From assembly GCF_000276665.1 (NCBI RefSeq), contig NW_004955465.1, forward strand, positions 5,899,303 through 5,963,302: 64,000 bases of DNA, given 5' to 3'. The DNA is from Chinchilla lanigera. Taxonomy: Eukaryota; Chordata; Mammalia; Rodentia; Chinchillidae. Positions 55,218 to 64,000 of this stretch are shown here, piece by piece (position 1 is the stretch's first letter; the number at the start of each line of letters is the position of its first letter). The notes beneath the pieces are model-generated. The model searched no databases. It saw only the letters and a program-made list of their open reading frames with translations, and was not told the DNA's origin. The position numbers and the translations under genes were made by a program.

Positions 55218-56440
55218 TTAAGTATACTTAAATGGCAGTGATAGTTCTTTAAACTATTGCTAGATAAAGGTATCTCCATCTGCAGATTTAATGTGCTTTG
55301 TAACATGTTGGCCCTGGTTGTCTAAGTGTGAAACTGAGGTGATCAAGCTGACCATGCAGTCCCTACACCAGGGCTGAAGAAATGGCAAATCAGATTGGAA
55401 AGTGGCTCCACCCCCACCCACCCCCCCAGGGAAGATTTATTTTCGTTTCTTCCTTTCTTTGCCCCAGCTAGTCCTGCCTTCACAGGCTTAGGTTTTCATG
55501 GAGTGGCTCAGGGGTGTTGGAGGTCCAAGGCCCAAAGGCGTCTACACTCATAAGAGAATAATGTTAACACCCGCCTCTCTTCATCTCATATATGTGCGTA
55601 TGTGCATTGTACTTACTGGCTCAAGAGCACATGAAAATATTTTGTTAAGGTCCACAGGGTAAGGCCGTGTTTAAGTCGTGAAATGGGGGGAGATTGCTCA
55701 TTGTAATCACCTGAGAAAGTGGTGCGTTCTTAGGACCAGGTAGGTGTGAGAAGCTACCCTCTCTCACTAGCTCTCACTTCCTCCCTGCCTTCCTTTCTCT
55801 TCCTCTCCTTTGGGTGAGCAGAGCTGCTGGTAACATGCTCCTCCTCGCGTTGACTGGAAGGCAGGGGGTTATCTCTCTAGCATCGCCTGAACCAGGCATG
55901 AGTGATACGTGCTTTGTAAGCCAGGTTCTCCAGTTAAATATGATTTTCTGTCTGTATCCATTGTGCAGCCCCCAAGCCTCAGTGAAACCATTAAACAGCT
56001 GTGTCAAGGGTATTGAGACAGGAGCTCTCCCTCAGCATCAAATGCGCCTGGTGGTGATGGCAGGTAGATGTCTGTGAGGGTAGTTGTCCTGCTCCGTGTG
56101 TGGTCTCATCTGCATGGTCCGCCAAGGAGCTGCTATATTGGATATTAGTAAAAAGGCAGTCAGGCTCTTTCAGTAAGACAGAAAGCAGAACTCCAGGTTA
56201 TAGCAACTGAAAACTAAGCAGTAATACTCAGAATGGCTGTTGCCAACCCACTGGCTGTAGACAACCATTTGTGTGCTGCCTCGTGTCCTCAAGAACAAAG
56301 AAACATGTACAGAGGAAAAGTGCATTAAGTGCATTTTAAGCATTAGTTAGGATTAGCTCATCTATTTTGATTTCTTTGGTTTTCACTTAATCAGAAGATG
56401 AAGAGATAGACATTTGGAGATGGTGCAAAATCATTAACAT
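55217..56440. other. Intergenic stretch without recognised features
   Basis: No repeat or gene named. The open frame 55814-56077 has no protein-like features. Confidence 0.4.
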
Positions 56441-56449
56441 ATCACATGT

Positions 56450-57690
56450 GTGTTCCAGCTGCCACCTAATCCCCAGAAGCCCTCCCTCAGCTCCACACTG
56501 GTGTTTCAGCAGCTTCCCCCACTCTGCTTGTATTGATAGCAGAATGCCTGGAAAGAGCTGTTTATTTGCACTTACTGTACTCCATATTCGCCCTGGGCCC
56601 CTTTTCAAACCAACTCTATTTTTGCCCTGAAACCATTCTTGGTAAGGTCACCAGCAATCTTGGAGCTAAATCCAAGGACTGGTCAGTCCTGGCTTTTCTT
56701 TTCTTTTTTTAGGTATTTTTCAGACAAGGTCTCTGTATGCAGTTCAGGCTGTCCTTGAGCTCACTTTGTAGCCAGACTGGTCTTGAACTCACAAGGATCC
56801 TCTGCCTCAGCCTCCTGGGTGCTGCAATTACAGGCATGGCCACCACACCTGGCTAGTCTTGGCTTTTCATATTTTTCTACCTCCGTAGTTGACACAATTG
56901 ATTTCTCCCTCGTTCAAGAAACACTTCCTCTCTGGGCTTTCTGATTGCCAAATATTCCTGGTTTGCCTTCAATATGTCTTAAGTATTCCTCTTCTTTCTC
57001 CAATTACTGACACTCCTCAAGGCGGACCTGCAACTCTTCTCTTTCCTATGGGTCCTTCCCTTCAGCCACTCCTCAGACTTAGCAACTACCCTGTTGCTGT
57101 CTCCAGCCCTGCCTCTCCCCTCACCTGTTCAACTCCCTGAGAAACATCTCCTCGTAGATATCTAATAGGCAACTCCGGCTTCAAGATCAAAACAGATCTC
57201 TTGATGCCCCGTCTTGATTGCAATCTCTTGATTGCTCCCTTGGTCGATTTTTGCACAAGAGCAATGTATCTTTTAGAAAGCACCTGACACGTCATGTTAT
57301 TAAGGTGCTCTAATGACTTCTGTTCCCGCATAATGAAACCCAGACTTCTTGCCATGGCCTCTGAGGTCCTGTCTCTCATTTCTTATCTCCAGCCTTGTGT
57401 AACTGCTTCGTTTCAGCTAGCCACTTGCTTTCTTGCTCATCTTCAACATCCAGGCTCCCACATGCTTCCTGCAGGGCCGATCAAGACTCACTCTCACTTT
57501 TGATAGTTGTGTTTTCAAATGTCATCTCCTCAGAAAGGCCCTGGCCACTGCATCTGAAAGAGTACCTTCCTGTTCTTATTTAATGCTCACCCCACTATAA
57601 TATAAACTTTATGAGAGCCGGAAACTTGTTTATCAATTCTGAATTCTCAGTGCCTGGCATGTGGAACTGGATGGATGGATGCATGGATGG
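56450..57690 (+). mobile_element. Long L2 fragment, ORF end to 3' terminus
   Basis: L2 wording in sense order over 1.2 kb: cattcttggtaaggtcacca gcaatcttgg, gttgacacaattgatttctc, agatatctaataggcaactc, ccagacttcttgccatggcc and cagtgcctggcatgtgg at the 3' terminus. The reading frame is destroyed. A B1-like SINE (56699-56854) is inserted in it. Confidence 0.8.
56699..56854 (-). repeat. B1-like SINE, antisense, with target duplication
   Basis: From a T tract to caccacacctggc, with agtcctggcttttc (56685-56698) and agtcttggcttttc (56855-56868) as flanking repeats, 13 of 14 identical. Confidence 0.93.
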
Positions 57691-57832
57691 GTGAATGGTT
57701 GGGTGGGTGAATGGTTGGGTGGGTGGATGTATGGATGCATGGATGGATGCATGGGTGGGTGAATGGTTGGGTGGGTGGGTGGATGGATGGATGGGTGGAT
57801 GGATGGATGGTTGGTTGGGTGGATGGATGGAT
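57668..57832 (+). repeat. TGGA-type minisatellite
   Basis: About 165 bp of TGGA, TGGG and TGCA tetramers with higher-order phrases (gggtgaatggttgggtgggt occurs repeatedly). It continues the L2 3' end, whose natural terminus is a short TGAA-type repeat. Open frames over it are Trp/Gly- or Pro/Thr-rich artefacts. Confidence 0.95.
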
Positions 57833-58132
57833 ATGCTGGAGTCTAGCACTCTTTTCACTTGTGTATCTTCATACCTGTTTTTTTGAGTGTGATGTGAAAG
57901 AACTGAGACATTTCTCAATAGCCTAGCTCTATATTTGGTAATAGATTTTAAAATATTTCAAAATAACACATCCTTAAACTGTCGAATGACAGTGTTATGT
58001 ATAGATATCCCATAGAAGCAATTTTGTCTTTATTGAAGTAGCATATCATATTGCAATAAGTGTACTGTTCAAGGGGAGAGTGAAGCTCCCTGCAGCTATT
58101 GGAAACTAATGTTGAATCAAAATAGAACTATT

Positions 58133-58300
58133 TTCTTGGTATGGAGGCACATACTTGTAATCCAGCACTTTGGAAGGCTGAAACAGGAGAACTGCAACCT
58201 CAAGCCCATCCTGAACAACTTAGCAAGAGCCTATCTTAAAGTAAGAAGTTTTTTTGAAAAAAAAGATGTAGCTCGTTATGAATGTCCTGGCTTCAGTCTT
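58133..58300 (+). repeat. Diverged B1-like SINE and ID-like remnant
   Basis: ttggtatggaggcacatact tgtaatccagcactttggaa ... agcctatcttaaag is B1-like; gatgtagctcgttatgaatg tcctggcttcag is ID-like. Confidence 0.65.
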
Positions 58301-58301
58301 C

Positions 58302-58305
<4 letters not shown>

Positions 58306-58336
<31 letters not shown>
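58306..58336. repeat. (CA)n microsatellite
   Basis: Fifteen uninterrupted CA units. Confidence 0.97.
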
Positions 58337-58338
<2 letters not shown>

Positions 58339-58514
58339 TAGACTCTAGAAAATGTTAGTACTTCTCATTTCATATATTAGCACTAAGACAAAGGAAATGC
58401 TGTGATGGTGAACCTATAGCATGTGTACCGTAGCAGGTTTTTTTGGGTCATTGAAAGTTCTAAAAGGTTCATCATCGCTAGTACAAGGGATAAAAATACA
58501 CACCTAGAGTCCAA

Positions 58515-58650
58515 ATTCCAGCTTTGTTCCTATTAGCTGGGTGACCATGGGCAAGTTACTTAACCTCTGTGATTCAGTTTCCTCATGTATGAAGTAAAAG
58601 TACCAATACTTACCTCATAGCTTCGTTTTGAGAAGTATTAAATAAGTATC
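58515..58650 (+). repeat. MIR SINE
   Basis: The text gctgggtgaccatgggcaag ttacttaacctctgtgattc agtttcctcatgtatgaagt is the MIR core, clearly preserved. Confidence 0.9.
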
Positions 58651-58665
58651 TATGTGTATGTATGT

Positions 58666-59967
58666 CATGGATTCCTAACTTCCGAACTCACTTCATTTGT
58701 AAGGGCTGGCTGTAACTCAAATTGGTTGTAAGTCAAGACTATTTTCCCCATAAGAAATAATGGAAGTACCCATAATGCATTCTGAACCTCCCAAAGCACC
58801 CCTTAACTAACCTTTTCATAATAAAAAAGGATTGTGTAATGCATATAATTTATCAGAAACACTAACAATTTTCCTAGGGTATTCACCACAAAGTTATAAA
58901 ATGTGCCTGCTTTACCAGAAACAACTTTGGACTACACTCGCTATTCATGTTGAAATCTCTGGCTTGCAGGAAGGGAGGATGAAATGGAAGGAGTTACTGT
59001 TTGGAAGGAGAGTCCCCTTCCATAAGAACATCAGGACTCTGGCTCTCTGGTGTCCTTTCTCTCCTTGGGAGAGTCTGTAGCTCACTAGGACCTGCTTCTG
59101 GCTCACTAGGTCTCAACCTTTTCAGAACTAAAAACTGGTCTAAAGTTGTCTGCCTCTGTCTTTTCTTTAACACTGTGCTGTAGTATGACATGACATTGCC
59201 ATTAAGCAAGTGAATGCAATGACTGGCTTTTTCTCTGTCTGGGTGGGTCTTCTCTGCCAGTGTTTGTAGCTCTGTCCATTTTTCCAGGATTTCCTTTATT
59301 TCAGAAGACTTTTGCTGCGCTGTTGTTGATTCTCCCCTCCTCTGCAGCAAGCTCCTCAGCTGCCATTCTCTGCTGCTCAGCCAGAAGTTGCTGAAGTTCC
59401 TCTGCAGGCAGCTCCTCTGAGCGTTGCTCCTCCAGTTCCTCAGCGTCACCACTGTACACGTGCAAGCCTGTGGACTCGCTGTGGTGATGGTGTCACCAAC
59501 CACGGGGCAACAGAAAGCTCGGATTAGTCTACACTGGCTTCCTAATACAACTCTTCTCTGTAAGGTTGTTGAGGTGGTGGATTCTGACATTCTGTACATA
59601 TTAGCGAGGCTGGTTACACGAATGCCACTCATGTTTCTCTGCGATTTCCTCCTCCTCTTCTGTTGTGATTGCTTTCTTTGCCTTCCTTCCCTTCGCTGCT
59701 TTTCTACCTTTTGGGGGCCATTTTTATAGCAATAATCGTAGCAGTTATGTAAAGCACTGATGGAAATCACGTCCACAACCACACACATCTGAGCTCAGGC
59801 TGATGCTTATATACGCTTTTCTGGCATCGTGGGTTTTTGTTTACAGCGACACCAGGGGCTGATGTTCAGGTCATAACTCAAGACTTTGGTCACAAGTTGA
59901 ACCTAACATTCCAGTCATATCCCAGATTGTTTGCGTGTGAGGCTAGTTGTACCTCAAAGGTCCACTG
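58666..59967 (-). mobile_element. Tigger/pogo-type DNA transposon, internally deleted
   Basis: The right end reads cagtggacctttgaggtaca on the reverse strand, next to a TA dinucleotide (59968). The left end (catggattcctaacttccga) is a diverged counterpart. Related inverted phrases follow inside each end (gttgtaagtcaagac; taactcaagactttggtcac). The reverse strand carries transposase pieces (next entry). A TATA-like gcgtatataagc lies before the reading frame. At about 1.3 kb it is roughly half the size of a full autonomous Tigger. Confidence 0.82.
58994..59788 (-). pseudogene. Broken Tigger/pogo-type transposase, 264-codon open frame
   Basis: Residues about 50-80 (VTSLANMYRMSESTTSTTL) resemble the N-terminal Psq/CENP-B-type helix-turn-helix of Tigger transposases. 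Residues about 165-225 (SEIKEILEKWTEL, then KTHPDREKA and KKRQRQTTLDQFL) resemble their C-terminal tail. Nothing in between matches the rest of the DNA-binding domain or the DDE nuclease, so the catalytic core is deleted. The acidic EELQQL-type linker that normally precedes the tail lies in another frame at about 59315-59450, showing a frameshift near 59310. The frame is long by chance; no function is expected. Confidence 0.75.
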
Positions 59968-59969
59968 TA

Positions 59970-62090
59970 TGTGTGTGTGTAGTTAAAAGAGCCTGAATAT
60001 CAAAGTTCTGTATTTAACCTTGCTTTATAGCATCAGCAATTCTAGATGTCTACTTAGGAGTTACTCTGTATAATCATAAAGAGATTGATAGGTCATGATC
60101 AGAAGATGTTTAAACTTTTTAAATTGAAGTCCGTAACAGTTCCCCCGTGGAACACTTTGCTGGATTAGACTGCTTTCTGTGGTCTTAAAATACCCATTAA
60201 AGCCAAAGAAATACTAGTTTTGTAAATCTTTCGATGGCACACCCATACAGCTGGTACGACAAATGATGTCACATTTCAGGAAGACCTGCTAATATATTCC
60301 ATGGAATCAAAGGTACTTCTTAGGATGAAATGTGTTTTACTTTTAGTTCCCAGGCTGGTTTTTTATTCAGACCCAAATTAGAGAAAAGTTAAGCCTTTCA
60401 AATAGGTCTCTGTTAAACCCATTTTGATACCACTTAATTTACCAAAGTTATTCATGACCACATTAGTAATTTTGTGAACTTTCTCATTTCTCAGAACAAG
60501 CTGTGCTTACACCCTCTCAAAAGAATGCGATTGGTATGTGGCTAGGTTGTCTGGGGCCAGCCTCTTATCTAGAGACCAGATTCAGAAAGTCTGAGTTTAG
60601 TGAGTTGATTGAGACTTGATGCTTTTGTTTTGCTTTGTTGTAATACGCATGTGTGGGTCCTGCTGAAACCCACTGCCTCCCCCATCGAGGAACAATGCTG
60701 CTGCACACATCATTTCCTGAAATAATGGAGCTGGAAGGCAATTATCTGCTCACAAAACAGGCTGAAACAACAGTTCCTGATATTCTTCTCAAATACTTCA
60801 ACTTCCTAAGGAATCCGGAAAAAATAATTCCATGAGATGGTGTTATGAATGAAGGTATGACATTCCAGTTTCCTTCATCGGGATCCAGTGAGCAGAGGTA
60901 ATAAATTAGAAGCCACTCCGTGTTACTGAGAAGGGCTGTGGCTGGGCCTTTGGTTTTGTAAACAGTGTTCTGTCTGCAACTCCTGTGAGGTGAAAGCCTA
61001 AGATTCTTTTTTTGTTGACTTTTGGGAACATCCCAGTGATGACTTGCAGTTTATTAAATTGTATTTATTTTATGACATTGTTTTTCTGTTACTCCTAAAG
61101 AGAATTCAGGACTTCTGACTCAGACTCTTCAGATAAGAAATGTGTACCTTCTACAAAGAATGAATATCCATTTCAGCTAAACATTTTGTAGTAGAGAGCT
61201 TTTTGAACCCCTTGGTTCCTTTATCCCAAATGTGACCAGCAGCTGTTCCTAGGAGCTGTCTTCTATGTGATGCTCATTGATCTGTACATCACCAGGGTAG
61301 CCTTCTGGTAGTCATGGCAAAAAATAACAAAAAACAAGATTGTAGTATTTAGACCTTGCCTTCTGAAATTCTCATCTGAGGGGAAACTGCTTCAGTAAAT
61401 ATTTCATCTGATTTTCTTCTTGATATCTTGAGAAAAATTAAGGATAGTCATCTGGATTTTGAGTACAGTGCCAACTATAAAACTCTTCAGAAGCTCCCAG
61501 GTGATTGCCTGTTACACATTTCATCCAAATGTTTGACTTTGTGTTGATTTATCTTTCCCAACCCTGAAGCAAAAGGTATTATATATTGTGTTGAAGAGTC
61601 TCAGAGAGGGACATAAGACAGAATAAAGAGAAACTTGAGACTTTGCGACATTAACTTAGGGAGATTATGCAGGTTGATTTTAAATAGTGATGACGAACCT
61701 TTTAGAGAGGAGTGCCCAAACCGCAATCCAAAACCCACTTATTTAACACGAAGTGCCAATGCAGCAATTAAACCTGAATCCTGAGGTTTTAGTTAAGGAA
61801 AACAACTCATACATTCACATCTTTTGTCTTAAAAGGAAAATAACATGCATGCATAGGTTCACCAACACTGCTTTAGAAGCTCTTCCAGAGAAAGTTTGCA
61901 GTCTGATTTGACTGAATATTTGTAAATCCTCTCCCTATTTGGAAGCTTAGTTTTTTATTTTGTCTCTCATCCTGATGCATCAGAATCAACTTCTCTGACA
62001 TTTTTCTGATGAAACATCAATTGTTAGAGGTATAGTGTGAAACTGGCACTTAAAGTTGTTTTTCCAATTGTAATAGAAATGGACTTATTT
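59970..62090. other. Intergenic stretch without recognised features
   Basis: No repeat or gene could be named, though small old remnants may be present. A short TG run lies at 59970-59980. Confidence 0.4.
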
Positions 62091-62097
62091 CTCACAA

Positions 62098-62494
62098 ACC
62101 TGGGAGGGAGTTGCTGTGCTTTGGATGCATCTCCCCCAGATGCCCATATGTTAAAGGCATGGTTCCCAGAACGGGGCTATTGGGAGGTGGTAGGGCCTTT
62201 TGAAGACAGGGCCGAGACTGTCCTTCTGTCACTGGGGATGTGTCCTCAAAGGGACTGGGGGCTCCTAGTTGCTTCCTTTTTTCTCTTGCTTCCCATCCAC
62301 CCATGGGGTAAGTGGTTTTGCTCAACCACAGGCTCCCACCATATTGTGCTGCCTCACCACAGGTCCAAGGCAATAGGGTCAACTGATCATGGCCTAAAAC
62401 CTCCAAAACTGTCAGCCAAAATAAAACTTCACCTTTTATAACTTCATTTCTCAGGATCTTTATAATAGTGCTGGGAAACTGATTAACACAACAG
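62098..62494 (+). mobile_element. MaLR-type LTR
   Basis: Sense MaLR wording: gctgtgctttggatgcatct, ggggctattgggaggtggta, ctcccaccatattgtgctgc, aactgtcagccaaaataaaa (poly(A) signal) and gggaaactgattaacacaac. Solo LTR without viral genes. Confidence 0.75.
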
Positions 62495-62499
62495 TTCAG

Positions 62500-63650
62500 C
62501 AAGGTTCTTTAAGCTCTCTCCATTGAGTCTGGCCCGTGTTTGGTGAGACGGTGGCTGCCATGTATCCAGGGTGACTTCTTTACCACACAACATTGTATCC
62601 TTTGGACCTCCACTGACTCTTTTCAATCCCAGAGACTGAAATTGAGAAACTATATGTGGTCATTTGTTTCATTAAAAAAGTAGTAGGTAAAATTAGGAAT
62701 GCCTAATGCATCAGTGACAAAAGCTAAAAGCTGAAGTAGGATGTGTGATCGAGTACAGACAGAAAGTGACCCAGGCATGGTCCTGGGCTTGCGGTTAAAG
62801 TACTTACTCCTTTTGGGTGGAAGAGGGTCAGACACGAGGTCTTGGCATTTCCCTCACTCTGTGGAGTATGCTGGAACCGGGCTTCAGTGGTCTAGGCCTA
62901 GTGAAGATCTTGAGAATGAACTGTCTGGAGTCTTAAATCATGCCTTCATTGTTTTGGCTCCCACTTATATCAGTGGAATCATTTTTGGCTTTCTTATCTT
63001 GGCTTTCTCCCAGGATTGGCTTAATATAACAGCAAGTTCTACAAACTACAGTTACCTTATTGGTCTTTATAACTTACTCCAGGGGGAACACAGCCATGAA
63101 CACATCTACGAAGCACTTAAGTCTTAATAGGCTGCCATATATATTTAAGGACGGGTGCTATGAATGTTTTTTAGTAGAGACACTTTCATGGTAGTACAGC
63201 AGTCCAATAAGACATAGTATAGCTTTTCAATCGAATATCAAGAATCAGCTTTCAACAAGTAGGTAATAGGCTAAACACAGGTAAGAAAGTTAAAAGAGTT
63301 TTTTTCCTCATTATAATTCATTTTTATACTTTCTGGATAGATAGTACCATGTAGTTATTTATTTTCCATATACCAATTTATAAAGACTTTTAACACAGAA
63401 CTAAATTTTTGCTATATACCTATTTGTAAACATTTCTTAATGTAGAACAAAAGTATTTCAAAGCAGAAACTATTTTTAAACTGCAATGGGGAGGGGCTGT
63501 ATATCACTAAACCAATCACCATTTATCTAGTTCTTACTGTGTACCCTTCTGAATACAGAAGATATAAATGAAATGTAATATGTAGCTACTGCCCTGTAAA
63601 ATAGTTGAGGAACCAAGTGCTAAAACTTAAATACAATAATTGGGAAGCAA
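62500..63650. other. Intergenic stretch with an isolated 128-codon open frame
   Basis: The plus frame 62741-63127 contains one hydrophobic stretch (HAFIVLAPTYISGIIFGFLI) but no recognised domain, promoter or splice context. I regard it as chance. Confidence 0.4.
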
Positions 63651-63659
63651 TTTAAAACT

Positions 63660-64000
63660 AAAATTTGGTGCACCTGGCTGCACAGGCACCCGGGGAGACA
63701 GGCAGGCTTCAGGTGCCCACTCCAGGGGGCTGCAAGGCTAGGGAGCATGGGCCCTTTGGGGCCCAGCGCACCAGGCTGCCCAGGCACCTGGAAAGGCAGG
63801 CAGCAGGCGCCCGGGAAGCAGCGTGCAGACATACGCTGGCTCTCAGGCTGGCCGCCACCATGCAGTCAAGAAACGCCATGCCACAGAGAAGCACTGACAC
63901 AACAGACCTGCCGGAGACGTGCATGAACCATCCCGACATGGAGAAACCTCTGGGAAAACATGCCACACAGGGGTCACTCTTGGCCCTGCCCTTGAGAGTC
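63660..64000. other. GC-rich block with internal repeats at the window edge
   Basis: Two related units (63669-63716, cacctggctgcacaggcacc ...; 63768-63814, caccaggctgcccaggcacc ...) lie about 100 bp apart, then CpG-containing sequence runs off the window. It resembles the monomer structure of a rodent L1 5' UTR or an LTR, but the family is not recognised. Confidence 0.4.

Noticed and set aside
57595..57926. Pro/Thr/His-rich and Trp/Gly-rich open frames
   Set aside because: Translations of the tetramer minisatellite.
62741..63127. Small membrane protein gene
   Set aside because: One hydrophobic stretch only, no promoter, splice or poly(A) context, and no recognised family.
44700..64000. TXNDC5 exons, expected downstream by human synteny
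   Set aside because: No thioredoxin-type CGHC motif or other TXNDC5 segment was seen on either strand.
1..64000. CRISPR array, operon or other prokaryotic system
   Set aside because: Introns, SINEs and LINEs show this is a mammalian nuclear sequence; the short tandem repeats lack spacer structure.

Overview
This is nuclear DNA from a mammal, almost certainly a rodent. The window holds one recognisable protein-coding gene with large introns and a CpG-island promoter. The rest is mostly interspersed repeats: tRNA-derived ID-type SINEs, B1-like 7SL SINEs, MaLR LTRs, MIR, L2, old L1 and DNA transposons. The ID/B1 mixture points to rodents. The ID sequence type and the apparent lack of B2 elements argue against mouse or rat. 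A castorimorph such as a beaver is my best guess, but that is inference from SINE style only.

Layout. (1) 1-10.7 kb is 5' intergenic DNA made of repeats: MER2-like, a MaLR LTR nested in MER2, a mariner remnant, L1, MIR, L2 and a Tigger-type MITE. (2) 10.7-11.4 kb is a CpG island with the promoter and first coding exon of BLOC1S5 (muted). (3) 10858-43360 carries the complete BLOC1S5 coding sequence in five exons (115, 83, 130, 59 and 180 nt). All splice sites are GT-AG and phases match, giving 188 residues. (4) 43361 to about 44.7 kb is its 3' UTR. (5) 44.7-64 kb is 3' intergenic DNA with old L1, L2, LTR pieces, a broken Tigger transposon and simple repeats. No exon of EEF1E1 or TXNDC5, the neighbours of BLOC1S5 in human, was recognised.

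The most unusual structures are: two copies of a palindromic mariner derivative, in which both halves encode the transposase C-terminus pointing outward; an internally deleted Tigger/pogo transposon with a chance 264-codon open frame; a 32-nt 5' fragment of U2 snRNA with perfect 13-bp target duplications; a roughly 95% identical 100-bp inverted repeat about 4 kb apart in intron 2; a possible alternative terminal exon in intron 3; and an MLT1-like LTR apparently split by a poly(A)-ended insert of unknown origin. I saw no convincing new biological system. The strongest candidate for something undescribed is the palindromic mariner family.
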